Shown here piece after piece: positions 9,287-17,840 of a stretch of DNA of 64,000 bases. This DNA is from Cernens ardua (lineage in GTDB: Bacteria > Pseudomonadota > Gammaproteobacteria > Pseudomonadales > Halomonadaceae). The notes beneath the pieces were generated by a model. It saw nothing but the letters and a program-made list of their open reading frames with translations. It searched no databases and was not told the origin of the DNA. Positions within the stretch are counted from its first letter, which is position 1; the number at the start of each line of letters is the position of its first letter. The stretch spans positions 186,001-250,000 of the forward strand of contig NZ_JBPCZH010000001.1 of NCBI RefSeq assembly GCF_051251085.1, read 5' to 3'. Both the position numbers and the translations under genes were made by a program.

Positions 9287-10396
9287 ATGTTGAATCTTTT
9301 AGGTAGTAGTAAATTCCGGGCGCGAGCCGGTTTGCTGTTGGGTGGTCTGATGACGCTTTCAGTAGGAAGCTCATTCATCATCAATGAAGCCACGAAAGCC
9401 TCCTCTACAACAGAGGATATAGCCGATACAGCAGAGGAAACTTCGCCTTATAGTTCCGCCTGGCAGCATGCGGCCGCTGACTTTACGCTGGAGCATCATC
9501 TGAGCAATCCACGCGTACAGCACTGGATTCGCTGGTATCAGGCCCATCCGGTCATGTTTGATGACTATGCGCAAAATTCGGCACTTTGGTTGCCGTATGT
9601 CATTCAACAGGTTGAGCAGCGGGGAATGCCCGGTGAGCTGGCATTATTGCCCTTCATCGAAAGTGGCTATAATCCGCTTGCGCGCAGCCCAACAGGCCCT
9701 CGGGGTATCTGGCAACTATCTGCCAATACCGCCAGCGATCTGGGGTTGAAAAACTCGCTTGGGTACGCGGCTCGCCAGGATGTAGTTGCTGCAACACCTG
9801 CGGCGCTTGATTATCTCGAGTCATTGCATGAACGCTATTTCCCTCACAATTGGGAATTGACGCTGGCTGCCTACAATGCGGGGCCGGGGCGAATTCTTCA
9901 GGCACAAATAGCGGGTAAGTCGAATAGCTACTGGTCTTTGTCGCTTTCGCAGGAAACCATGGATTATGTGCCCAAGTTGCTGGCTCTTGCTGCGATCATC
10001 GCTAATCCTCATCGGTATGGAATCAAACTGCCTGCATTGAATGACAACACACGCTTCACCAGTATTGATCTCTCCCGTTCGCTGAACCTCTCTACAGCGG
10101 CCAGGCTGGCAGGGGTAGATGTGGCGCAACTGCGTGTTCTGAATCCGGGCTATGTCGGGCAATGGGTCAGCGGCTCCCTGCTGATACCGGCGCAGTCACA
10201 AGCGCATTTCAAAACTCAGTTGGACAAGTTTCTCAATGATGACTCGCCACTCCACTATGTTGTGGCCGAAGGAGACACTTTGAGCGCCATCAGTCAGACG
10301 ACTGGGGTTTCCATCAGTGCCATCCGCCATTCGAACCAGCTGGCGCAAAACAGTCCTCTGCGTGTTGGGCAAACACTGATATTGGATAGTGCATGA
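9287..10396 (+). CDS. mltD: MltD-like membrane-bound lytic murein transglycosylase with LysM domain
   Basis: This enzyme cleaves the MurNAc-GlcNAc bond of peptidoglycan, leaving 1,6-anhydro ends. The N-terminal hydrophobic segment (about 14-34) acts as signal or anchor; no lipobox is seen, unlike E. coli MltD. The SLT domain has the catalytic Glu125 in LPFIESGYNP, then SPTGPRGIWQLS and LAAYNAGPGR. Near the C-terminus a degenerate LysM (about 260-295) precedes a clear one starting HYVVAEGDTLSAISQ. It lies next to gloB, as in E. coli. The ATG at 9287 has no good Shine-Dalgarno; see the mini-ORF at 9254. Confidence 0.9.
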   Translation: MLNLLGSSKFRARAGLLLGGLMTLSVGSSFIINEATKASSTTEDIADTAEETSPYSSAWQHAAADFTLEHHLSNPRVQHWIRWYQAHPVMFDDYAQNSALWLPYVIQQVEQRGMPGELALLPFIESGYNPLARSPTGPRGIWQLSANTASDLGLKNSLGYAARQDVVAATPAALDYLESLHERYFPHNWELTLAAYNAGPGRILQAQIAGKSNSYWSLSLSQETMDYVPKLLALAAIIANPHRYGIKLPALNDNTRFTSIDLSRSLNLSTAARLAGVDVAQLRVLNPGYVGQWVSGSLLIPAQSQAHFKTQLDKFLNDDSPLHYVVAEGDTLSAISQTTGVSISAIRHSNQLAQNSPLRVGQTLILDSA

Positions 10397-10574
10397 TTCT
10401 TTCTGAATGAATGCCTGAAAATCACTTGATATTTGCGATGTGCCTCCACTACTCTCTCCTCTCCGACCGAACCAAGAGTGAGTCCACTGCATGCTGTCTT
10501 TCCCTCGATCACGTATACGAAATGAGAAAGCGAATGAGCAAGACAGCAGCCTATATCAAGGTGCACGTAGCCCA

Positions 10575-11255
10575 ATGAGGCATCAGGCAGTCATTCATCA
10601 GGGAATCGAGAGCGTTGTAAAACGGATCACTGTTCTTCTGGGGTTCACGGTAGGAAGTGCATTCGCGGCCACTCCGCCGATGCCGCAGACGCATGCGCTT
10701 TTGGACAACCACTTTGCAACTGCGGGCACTGCGACAGCCCTCCCGTCGCAAACGCTGCAACCCGTCAGCTCGACTGCAGTCCAAATCTACCCTGCGGCAG
10801 TGGAAGCCAGTTTGCCTTCTGCTGCCACAGGGACCTCGCCGGAAATGGGCGCCTCGGGCAGTAATACACTGGCACCCAGTGCTCATATGCAGGCACCTCC
10901 CCCCATGAATGGCACTTTCGCCAGTCAACCTGCGCCTTTCGCGTATGGCAACCGCGATCTCTGTGGATTACAAACCTTGCTCGTCATTGAAGCAATGCAG
11001 CAGGACCGAACGAAGCCTCATATGAGTTTTGATCAATTCAATATTGATATTATTCGGCGTTTTTTCGAGTCAAAAGTACTGGATAACCTGTCGGATGACA
11101 AAAAGGTATATTTCATCAATTTAATCCATCAGAACGCACAGGCAGCTTATGCGCAGGGGTGGAAGCCGCTACCATCGAAGCCTTCTTCACAACGTGATGA
11201 CAAGTTAAAAACACTCATGTGGCAGCAGTGCGATGCTGACCTAAGCCATCCGTGA
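10575..11255 (+). CDS. Predicted secreted protein of unknown function
   Basis: I do not recognise this family. With ATG at 10575 the product has 226 residues and begins with a signal peptide (basic start, hydrophobic ITVLLGFTVGSAFA, cleavage before ATPP). The middle (about 40-125) is low-complexity, rich in Pro, Ala, Ser and Thr. The folded C-terminal part (about 130-226) has only two cysteines (in DLCGLQ and WQQCDAD), which may form one disulfide, plus an aromatic segment FNIDIIRRFFES. A longer frame runs back to ATG 10491 but would bury the signal peptide. It lies between mltD and ycaO on the same strand. Confidence 0.6.
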   Translation: MRHQAVIHQGIESVVKRITVLLGFTVGSAFAATPPMPQTHALLDNHFATAGTATALPSQTLQPVSSTAVQIYPAAVEASLPSAATGTSPEMGASGSNTLAPSAHMQAPPPMNGTFASQPAPFAYGNRDLCGLQTLLVIEAMQQDRTKPHMSFDQFNIDIIRRFFESKVLDNLSDDKKVYFINLIHQNAQAAYAQGWKPLPSKPSSQRDDKLKTLMWQQCDADLSHP

Positions 11256-11416
11256 TTGATGTTGAATGTGCCGAGTCTGTGCTTTGTCTCATGCGAAACG
11301 ACAATAAAATTTTTCTGGCTCGCAGGATTATCCGGTAAACTTCGCAGCAACAGCGTTCGAAGCTATCGCAACGACCTTTCACGTTAGCAATTCACATTTT
11401 ATGACCGAGTTTATCC

Positions 11417-13162
11417 ATGGCGACCTATATCCCCGGTAAGGATGAAGCGCTTGAGCGTTCCATCGAAACACTTCGTAGTGCAATCGAATCATTAGGCTTC
11501 TCTATTGTGGAAGCACGCTGGCTGAATCCAGCGCCCTATATCTGGTCAGTCCATATTCGTGATCGTGACTGCCCTCAGGTATTTTCCAACGGTAAAGGTG
11601 CCAGTCGTGAGGCCGCCATGGCAAGTGCGCTCGGCGAGATGCTGGAACGGCTTTCCACACGCTATTTGTGGGCGGATTTTTATCTGACCCCTGTATTGAA
11701 AAAATTTGGCTTTATTCATCAGGCGAATGAAAAGTGGTTTGCTGCTGAAGAGGCTACATTACCCGAGAGTGTATTGGATAAGCCAACTCGTGAGCGCTAT
11801 AACCTTGCCGATACAGAAGAGGGAGAGCTTTTATTGTCAGAAATTCCTGACATTAACGGTGGTGATAGCCTGAAGGGCATCTGTACCCTCCCCTATGTGC
11901 GTCAGAGCGATGGTGAAACTGTTCTGTTTCCTGTCAATGTGATTGCCAACCTCTTTGTATCCAACGGTATGTCAGCTGGTAATAACCGTGATGAAGCTGT
12001 GGTACAGGGGCTTTCTGAAATTTTTGAACGGGGTATCAAAAACAGGATTCTGAGTGAAGGTATTGCGTTGCCCCGCGTTCCCGAGGATGTCATAGCACGT
12101 TATCCGCATATTCAAGCTGGTCTGGAGGCATTGAATGAGGCGGGTTTCCCCGTTCGTGCATTGGATGCTTCACTGGGTGGGCGTTATCCTGTCATGTGTG
12201 TATTGCTTCAGAATCCGCAGGATGGCGGTGTGTATGCCTCCTTTGGTGCTCATCCGCGCTTTGGAGTCGCACTGGAACGTGCCCTGACTGAATTGCTGCA
12301 AGGCCGTGCGTTGGATGAGCTCGAAGGCTTCCCTGCTCCTACCAGTGATATTGATTTAGTCAGAGATCCCCACAACCTGGAATTGCACTTCATTGATTCA
12401 AGTGGGTATGTCTATTGGTCCCTGCTGTCGGAAACGCCTGATATTGATTTTGCTGATTGGGACGATACCAGTGATAACGCACAAGCCCGCGCTCATTTGA
12501 TTGAATTGCTGCGTGAAGATGGCCATGACGTCTATATCAGTGAGCATACTGAATTAGGGGCATATGCGTGCCGCATTCTGGTCCCCGGTTTCTCTGAAAT
12601 CTATTTGCCGGATGAATTGCGCTGGAATAATAACAACCAGACATTGGAGCACCGTGCGACGCTATTCGATCTGAACGGCGCAGAGCCCGAGGCGTGGGAG
12701 GCGCTGCTCGAAGATCTGGAGTCCTTCGCTGTGAACGAGCAAATGCGTGTATTGGAATGGGCTGGCATTGTAGGAGACGCAGGTACTCCATGGGCACGCT
12801 TGCGGGTTGGTGAACTCAAATTATGGTTGATGCTTGCGTTGGAGCTATTTGATGAGGCCAGGGAACAACTGAACATGGTGCTTGCTTCGGGGCATCTTTC
12901 CAGTGAAGAACGCCTGTCATTAAGAGCGTTGTCGGATGTATTGGATCTGTATGTAAATGATTTTGATGTGAATGATTTCGAACCCGCTCTACTGGGATAC
13001 TACGGTGAAGAGGTATTACAGCAGGCAAAAGCACTCGCCAGCGGCGAAACACGTTTCCCCGGTTTGAACAAAATGGATCTCGAAGTGCCGACTCAAGCCC
13101 ATGGGCGCCTATTGGAGGCTTATGCGAAGGTATTGAGAGCACAGCCTCAATTGGACGGTTAA
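11417..13162 (+). CDS. ycaO: YcaO, ATP-dependent cyclodehydratase-family protein linked to S12 methylthiolation
   Basis: The product has 581 residues against 586 for E. coli YcaO. The N-terminal YcaO domain shows the ATP/Mg-binding segments GKGASREAAMASALGEMLER and, later, EIFERGIKNRI, together with LERALTELLQGR. A C-terminal tetratricopeptide-like helical region (about 420-581) is typical of this non-azoline YcaO group. E. coli YcaO assists RimO-dependent beta-methylthiolation of ribosomal protein S12. It starts at ATG 11417 with only a weak Shine-Dalgarno. A terminator hairpin follows. Confidence 0.93.
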   Translation: MATYIPGKDEALERSIETLRSAIESLGFSIVEARWLNPAPYIWSVHIRDRDCPQVFSNGKGASREAAMASALGEMLERLSTRYLWADFYLTPVLKKFGFIHQANEKWFAAEEATLPESVLDKPTRERYNLADTEEGELLLSEIPDINGGDSLKGICTLPYVRQSDGETVLFPVNVIANLFVSNGMSAGNNRDEAVVQGLSEIFERGIKNRILSEGIALPRVPEDVIARYPHIQAGLEALNEAGFPVRALDASLGGRYPVMCVLLQNPQDGGVYASFGAHPRFGVALERALTELLQGRALDELEGFPAPTSDIDLVRDPHNLELHFIDSSGYVYWSLLSETPDIDFADWDDTSDNAQARAHLIELLREDGHDVYISEHTELGAYACRILVPGFSEIYLPDELRWNNNNQTLEHRATLFDLNGAEPEAWEALLEDLESFAVNEQMRVLEWAGIVGDAGTPWARLRVGELKLWLMLALELFDEAREQLNMVLASGHLSSEERLSLRALSDVLDLYVNDFDVNDFEPALLGYYGEEVLQQAKALASGETRFPGLNKMDLEVPTQAHGRLLEAYAKVLRAQPQLDG

Positions 13163-13218
13163 GCACGGCGTGTATTCCATTATCACGTGTTAACTGAGCA
13201 ATATCCAATGATGATTGA

Positions 13219-13252
13219 AGCCGCTGGCCTGTTTTACGGCGGCGGTTTTTTT
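13219..13252 (+). terminator. Probable Rho-independent terminator after ycaO
   Basis: CCGC-TG-GCC pairs with GGC-G-GCGG around an eight-base loop, a stem with one small internal loop, followed directly by seven T residues. Confidence 0.6.
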
Positions 13253-13277
13253 ATGGGAAGAATATTTTATGGGCAGG
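13249..13277. repeat. Imperfect 16-bp tandem duplication
   Basis: TTTTATGGGAAGAATA at 13249 is followed by TTTTATGGGCAGG at 13265. The first copy overlaps the T-run of the ycaO terminator. Confidence 0.5.
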
Positions 13278-13339
13278 TCAGGACGGAGTGCCCTGCGCAT
13301 TGCACTCCAAAAGGCCTCGCACCCCAAAAAGCCTCAAGG

Positions 13340-13519
13340 TTATTGCCCTGTCATATGCACTAATGTAATTACCGACAGAACAGCGAATACCACTGTTATA
13401 CAGAGAGAAATTTGACTAAAACGCGCGAACAGCAACCTACGGGAGTGGCTGTAAAACAGGAAATTGATGATGGTGCTAATCAGGAAAATAACAGAGACTG
13501 CCCAGTATAGATAAATCAC
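13340..13519 (-). CDS. Small two-helix membrane protein (59 aa), unknown
   Basis: GTG at 13519 opens a 59-residue frame reading VIYLYWAVSVIFLISTIINF at the start. It has two hydrophobic segments (about 3-22 and 38-56) joined by a basic loop with SHSRRLLFARF, an inside-facing signature. Its GTGA start overlaps the TGA of the 29-residue ORF upstream, and GAGGAG lies 11 bases before the GTG, so translation is probably coupled. I recognise no family. The length, two-helix pattern and coupling favour a real gene, but no homology was checked. Confidence 0.45.
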   Translation of the reverse strand: MIYLYWAVSVIFLISTIINFLFYSHSRRLLFARFSQISLCITVVFAVLSVITLVHMTGQ

Positions 13520-13605
13520 CTGCTGTACGACTCCTCTTCTGTAAGATATTTCGTATAGTCATTCAGCGACGAGTAGCTCACCGCTCTATCAGGCTTTTTG
13601 GGCAT
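13516..13605 (-). CDS. 29-residue hydrophilic micro-ORF coupled to the membrane peptide
   Basis: ATG at 13605 encodes MPKKPDRAVSYSSLNDYTKY followed by LTEEESYSR. It is polar, with a basic start and an acidic end, and its TGA overlaps the GTG of the downstream membrane ORF. An AGG lies 10 bases before the ATG. It sits 76 bases after the omega-amidase stop on the same strand. Alternatively the two frames are one gene joined by a frameshift at the overlap, giving a soluble N-terminal tail on a two-helix protein. Confidence 0.4.
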   Translation of the reverse strand: MPKKPDRAVSYSSLNDYTKYLTEEESYSR

Positions 13606-13681
13606 GCCGTTATGCCTAACCTGTCTTCCATTCGCTTTGTTTTTGTCACCAAAGCAGACCTGGACAGCCTTATTGCCAACA

Positions 13682-14461
13682 TTATTTCAGAACAAAAGAA
13701 TCTGCATCTTTCCATGCAGGGAATTTCTCACGATAATCATCGAGAACTTCCTTGCCGATTACGCCTGTGCGTACGAAAGAGGCAGTAATGGGCTCACTGA
13801 CCAGCTCTTCACCCAGGAAGTCCAGCAACATTGAATCCCCTGTATAATAGAGCCCATTTCCATCAGTACCACAGCGATTGACCCCTACGACATAGCACTG
13901 GTTTTCAATGGCGCGCGCTTTAAGTAGTGTCTGCCATGCACGACGACGTGCCGAGGGCCAACTGGCAACATACAGCAGTAAATCATAGCTTTTGTCGACA
14001 TTTCGATTCCACACCGGAAAACGTAAGTCGTAACACACACCAAGCCGAATATTAAAGCCGTTCAAGGAAACAGTGACTTGTTGATCCCCCGCCTGGTAAT
14101 GGTTGCCCTCTTCCCCCATACGGAACAAGTGGCGTTTGTCATACCCGATTACCTCACCTTGAGGTGTTACCCAATAAAGCCGATTGTAGTAAGCGCCCTC
14201 TGATTGGATAGCAATGCTGCCAGTAATGACAGCATTATGACGATGTGCCATTTCCTTCATCCAAGCCAGTGTTTCGCTTGAATCGGAAGTTTCGGCAACA
14301 CGCTCAGGCGCCATTGTGAAGCCGGTGGTGAACATCTCCGGTAAAACCACAAGGTCAGTGCCGGTGGTATCAATGATCTGCTCTTCCAGCATATCGCGGT
14401 TGGTTTTGGGATCTTCCCACGCTAAATCCGCCTGTACCAACGTGATGCTGAGTTCGCTCAT
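13682..14461 (-). CDS. yafV: Omega-amidase YafV (nitrilase superfamily)
   Basis: This 259-residue carbon-nitrogen hydrolase has the catalytic triad Glu42 (LPEMFTTGF), Lys109 (YDKRHLFRMG) and Cys143 (LGVCYDLRFP). The pattern fits omega-amidase, which hydrolyses alpha-ketoglutaramate or ketosuccinamate to clear the product of glutamine transaminases and of methionine salvage. ATG 14461 is chosen because it opens directly with the first beta strand (MSELSITLVQADLAWE) and has GGA about 9 bases upstream; the frame extends further but without homology-like sequence. Confidence 0.88.
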   Translation of the reverse strand: MSELSITLVQADLAWEDPKTNRDMLEEQIIDTTGTDLVVLPEMFTTGFTMAPERVAETSDSSETLAWMKEMAHRHNAVITGSIAIQSEGAYYNRLYWVTPQGEVIGYDKRHLFRMGEEGNHYQAGDQQVTVSLNGFNIRLGVCYDLRFPVWNRNVDKSYDLLLYVASWPSARRRAWQTLLKARAIENQCYVVGVNRCGTDGNGLYYTGDSMLLDFLGEELVSEPITASFVRTGVIGKEVLDDYREKFPAWKDADSFVLK

Positions 14462-14775
14462 GATCGATTGTCCAGAAATGTAGAAGTTTGAGTGAAGTAT
14501 GAAGGTATCGTACACCATCTGGCACTGTAGATGACATTGATTGAGCCTGAATTTCCGATATTTGAAAATACGGCGTTTATCAGAAACCCTATGTAACGTA
14601 CTGAAGCCTACAGTCAAATGCTAGCAGAAATAGATTTAACAGATGGCCTCGTGGCAATGGGCTTTTCTGTTGGGGGGTGGAATCGGATGCTGGAAATCAG
14701 CAAGTGGGAATATTGGAAGATAGGCTATACACCCCTTGCCACATATCCACTGAGCAAGAGGTATATACCCATTTA

Positions 14776-15504
14776 CTAAAAGATCATGTTGATAATGGGA
14801 AGAAGAATGGCGGTCGCCAGCCCCACACACCCCATGGCGAGTCCGGAAAAAGCACCGGCAAGAACACTGATGGTGGCAAAACTCTGTGCGGTACCAAATC
14901 CATGACAGGAAGCCCCCATGCTAAACCCTTTTACGATATGGTCATGAACCCCCATGAATCGGAATACCATGGGGCCGGTAAAACAGCCGATCATCCCGGT
15001 AATCAAACTCAGTGCTGCTGTTAGGGCAGGTATGCCGCCAATGGATTGAGAGACGCCCATGGCAATGGGCGTGGTGACAGATTTTGGCTCCAGCGATTCA
15101 ATGACCTGGGTCGGCATGTGGAGCAATGTTGCCAGGCCAACAGTTAAAAATGTCGATGCCAATACAGCAGCCAGAATCCCCCCCAACATCGGTGCCAACA
15201 TGGCCCGAATGCGCCCCAGATTATCGAAAATGGGGACTGCCAGCATGACAGTTGCAGGCCCTAGAAGGAACTGTATGAACTGGGCACCCTGAAAGTAGGT
15301 ATGATAGCTCGTTCCAGTACATTCCAACACGACAATCAGCGCGACAATAGCCAGTACTGCAGGCTGCAAATTGAATTTACGGAGAACGGCTACCTTGCGA
15401 ATAAGGTAATAGCTGCCGAGATACGCTGCTGTAGTCAAAAAAAGTGCAAGCAGTGGTGTCGCAGAAACATAGACCCAAACAGAATTGATCGAGGCTACGT
15501 TCAT
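14776..15504 (-). CDS. lrgB: LrgB/CidB-family membrane protein
   Basis: This 242-residue protein has about six membrane helices and the LrgB signature: SLEPKSVTTPIAMGVSQSIG in the middle, GMIGCFTGP, then GASCHGFGTA near residue 200. LrgB acts with LrgA in membrane permeability or murein-hydrolase control and possibly in transport of small organic acids such as pyruvate or glycolate. Its start overlaps the lrgA stop by 4 bases (ATGA), the usual coupled operon. Confidence 0.9.
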   Translation of the reverse strand: MNVASINSVWVYVSATPLLALFLTTAAYLGSYYLIRKVAVLRKFNLQPAVLAIVALIVVLECTGTSYHTYFQGAQFIQFLLGPATVMLAVPIFDNLGRIRAMLAPMLGGILAAVLASTFLTVGLATLLHMPTQVIESLEPKSVTTPIAMGVSQSIGGIPALTAALSLITGMIGCFTGPMVFRFMGVHDHIVKGFSMGASCHGFGTAQSFATISVLAGAFSGLAMGCVGLATAILLPIINMIF

Positions 15505-15890
15505 GACTGTTTTTCCTTGAATACAGGGTCTTCATCATGGTTCTGCAATTTACCCTGGAGGCTTTTTTTCATGAATACCACCATGAAGGCTTGCAGCGCG
15601 AGGGTGGAGACAAAAAGGACTATGATGATGTCGAGAAGGTTTTGACTGATTAGTGGCCAGTTGGCCATGACACCCACGCCTGCGGGGACGAAAAAGAATG
15701 CCAGGTGCTGAGTGAGCCCGTTGGTGGTGATGCGCAGCCCTTCGGGTACGCGTCCGTAAATCATTAGGCTAATCAGTAGAATCACCATGCCAATGACCGG
15801 CCCCGGTACCGGAAGATGAAATATTTGAGTGATGATTTCACCTAACAACTGACAACCCAATAAAATACTCATTCCCACCAAAAGTGGCAT
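15501..15890 (-). CDS. lrgA: LrgA/CidA-family holin-like protein
   Basis: The product has 129 residues and four membrane helices, with the family pattern LPVPGPVIGMVILL in the second helix and FFVPAGVGVM in the third. ATG 15890 is chosen because AGGGGGAT lies 8 bases upstream and the resulting length matches LrgA; a longer frame to 15983 has no ribosome site. It is first in the lrgA-lrgB pair. Confidence 0.88.
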   Translation of the reverse strand: MPLLVGMSILLGCQLLGEIITQIFHLPVPGPVIGMVILLISLMIYGRVPEGLRITTNGLTQHLAFFFVPAGVGVMANWPLISQNLLDIIIVLFVSTLALQAFMVVFMKKSLQGKLQNHDEDPVFKEKQS

Positions 15891-16231
15891 TTTCAGTATC
15901 CCCCTCAATGTAGTTATATTTTCCAGCAGATAGCCGTACTGATCGCTGTGATGGCACGTACAATCTCCAGTATTCAATGACATGGGCCGTTATAAAACGT
16001 TTATGCCAGTGCGATGGTCTACAGCAGAACGAACAATCAGCATTCCCTATCAGGGGAATTTATCGCTATAGAGCATTACAACTATTGTAGTCTTGAACAG
16101 CTTTCTTAAGAATGGTAGAAGGATAATTCTGAGGCTACTCCTCTTTTTGTGCAAGGGTTGTGTGGCATCATGTCACAGGATTTGGGATATCGGTTTTTTT
16201 AATGCCGTGGACTTTTCGGCGGAGCAACTAC
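15891..16231. other. Divergent intergenic region
   Basis: This lies between lrgA (minus) and the Pmp3-like gene (plus). No convincing gene is seen. It should carry both promoters. Confidence 0.4.
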
Positions 16232-16390
16232 ATGAATGTGTTAAGTGTTATTTTTGCGATCATACTCCCACCTGTAGGTGTTTTTCTGAAAGTGGGCATC
16301 GGCTTGCAGTTCTGGATTAATATTTTGCTCACGCTTTTAGGGTATATTCCGGGTATCATTCATGCTTTGTGGGTAATCTTTACTCGTTGA
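16232..16390 (+). CDS. Pmp3/YqaE-family small membrane protein (UPF0057)
   Basis: This 52-residue peptide reads MNVLSVIFAIILPPVGVFLK and then GLQFWINILLTLLGYIPGI. The PPVGVF and LGYIPGIIHA motifs and the two-helix length are diagnostic of the Pmp3/YqaE family, found in stress-induced inner-membrane peptides. The start ATG at 16232 has CGGAG 8 bases upstream. Confidence 0.88.
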   Translation: MNVLSVIFAIILPPVGVFLKVGIGLQFWINILLTLLGYIPGIIHALWVIFTR

Positions 16391-16464
16391 ATAAAAAAGC
16401 TTTTCTTTCGTTTCAGACATGTGTAATATACGCATCGTCTTCAGGGCACAGCCCTTAGGCAGTT

Positions 16465-16541
16465 CGGAGCGTGGCGCAGCTTGGTAGCGCGCTGCAATGG
16501 GGTTGCAGAGGTCGAAGGTTCGAATCCTTTCGCTCCGACCA
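16465..16541 (+). tRNA. tRNA-Pro (anticodon GGG)
   Basis: This is a complete 77-nt cloverleaf with encoded CCA. The acceptor CGGAGCG pairs with CGCTCCG, and the D arm has GCGC/GCGC. The anticodon stem CTGCA/TGCAG encloses loop ATGGGGT, giving GGG, and the T arm GAAGG/CCTTT holds TTCGAAT. It reads CCC and CCU codons. Confidence 0.97.
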
Positions 16542-16552
16542 AAAGTTTGATG

Positions 16553-16591
16553 AAAAAAGCCAGTTAGGTTAACGCCTAACTGGCTTTTTTT
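16553..16591 (+). terminator. Strong Rho-independent terminator after tRNA-Pro
   Basis: AAAAAAGCCAGTTAGG and CCTAACTGGCTTTTTTT form a perfect stem around TTAACG, ending in a T-run. It may also work for minus-strand transcripts, since the complement also ends in a T-run. Confidence 0.95.
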
Positions 16592-16757
16592 GTGTGAGTG
16601 TAAATTGAGTAACAGCTCTCTGCCCTATCAGTTCACACGACTGATATTTATGTCCTGGGGGTAATGACATAATTACCTATTCAGGATAATCCGCAAATGT
16701 GATGGGCGTAGTTCAATAATATGAATGTACTTCACTCACAACTGCTTTGTCTCGATA

Positions 16758-17297
16758 TCAAACTCTGCCCGCCATTGCCAAAAGCTCCCTCTCCACTTCT
16801 CGTGTCTCTCTGCCATCCAGTGCCGCCAGCCATGCCCCATCAGTCGCCAGGCGCAGGATTTTATAGGTACTACCACCATCACTGTCGGTATATCTGGCTT
16901 CACGTTCGGCTAACCACGCATACCAAAGACTCTTCATCTCCGGATCAGACCATAAAGCGGTAATGAATAGTAAATCAGAGTGCTTGCGTACCGATTCAAG
17001 ACAAGTACGAATGTATGCGCGAGTGAAGATGCCCTCTCCGCCTGTGTCCTGCTGCATATGGCTATCTAGTGTTTCCGAAAACTTTCCAAAGGCATGAGTA
17101 CGTAATTCGGTCAGTAAAGCGTCCTTGTTTTTGAAATGATGAAGTAAACCGCTTTTCGTCACCCCTGCTCTGTCGGCCACGGCCTGAAGTGTCAGCGCTG
17201 GCATACCATGCTCCGAGATGAATTGACATGCCTCGGAGATAATGGCTTCTTTGACAGCAGCAGGATTTTTTTCACGATGTACGCCGGTTTGACTCAA
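16758..17297 (-). CDS. TetR-family repressor of the adjacent SMR efflux gene
   Basis: This 179-residue protein has an N-terminal TetR helix-turn-helix (about residues 12-58: ALTLQAVADRAGVTKSGLLH then HFKNKDALL). A ligand-binding domain follows, resembling the TetR_C_37-like group. Its start overlaps the stop of the SMR gene by 4 bases, so both come from one transcript controlled by the palindrome at 17640. Autoregulated repression of efflux is the simplest reading; the ligand is unknown. Confidence 0.88.
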   Translation of the reverse strand: MSQTGVHREKNPAAVKEAIISEACQFISEHGMPALTLQAVADRAGVTKSGLLHHFKNKDALLTELRTHAFGKFSETLDSHMQQDTGGEGIFTRAYIRTCLESVRKHSDLLFITALWSDPEMKSLWYAWLAEREARYTDSDGGSTYKILRLATDGAWLAALDGRETREVERELLAMAGRV

Positions 17298-17629
17298 TGA
17301 GAAACACTCCGAGACATAAAGTTGATGATTAGCACGCCAAGGACAATGAAGATCATACCCACTATCGCAGGCATATCCAGCGTTTGTTTAAACACAAATC
17401 GCCCTACCAGCGCAGTAAGGACAAGCCCAACGCCAGACCAAATGCTGTATACGATCCCCAATGGCATGTGCTTGACCGACATTGAAAGCCCAATGAGGGC
17501 AATCGCGTAGAGAATGAGTGTTAACACCGAAGGCCCCAGACGGGTGAACTGTTCGGTTTTGATCAACATTGACGATCCAGCCACTTCAGCGAGTATGGAC
17601 ACAATAAGACTTATCCAGGTGAACAGCAT
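17294..17629 (-). CDS. SMR-family multidrug/compatible-solute efflux protein
   Basis: This 111-residue, four-helix small multidrug resistance protein has the essential membrane Glu15 in ILAEVAGSSML. YSIWSGVGLVLTALVGRF is the canonical third-helix signature with W and G motifs. It belongs to the EmrE/QacC-like branch and would export cationic drugs by proton exchange. ATG 17629 is chosen over ATG 17641 because GGAGA lies at proper distance (the upstream ATG overlaps it). The downstream tetR gene is translationally coupled. Confidence 0.9.
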   Translation of the reverse strand: MLFTWISLIVSILAEVAGSSMLIKTEQFTRLGPSVLTLILYAIALIGLSMSVKHMPLGIVYSIWSGVGLVLTALVGRFVFKQTLDMPAIVGMIFIVLGVLIINFMSRSVSH

Positions 17630-17639
17630 GAATATCTCC

Positions 17640-17667
17640 ATAACAAACCAACTAGTCGGTTTGTTAT
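17640..17667. promoter_or_regulatory. Operator palindrome for the TetR/SMR operon
   Basis: Two half-sites, ATAACAAACC and GGTTTGTTAT, flank ACTAGT; 26 of 28 positions are symmetric. It lies between the SMR ribosome site and a possible -10 box (TACAAT, minus strand, 17665-17670), where a bound TetR dimer would block transcription. Confidence 0.8.
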
Positions 17668-17840
17668 TGTACTTTATCTGTTGAATTTTTGTACAGCCTA
17701 AAAAGCATGGCTATTACACGGTCTCTGGAAAGTTCATGAAAAATACTGGCCCTATCGAAAATGTAACGAGTGGCTCTTGTGAACCTTTTTTCAATGATCA
17801 AATAATCATGCTTTCTTTTATTCATACTGAGGAAGGCTTT

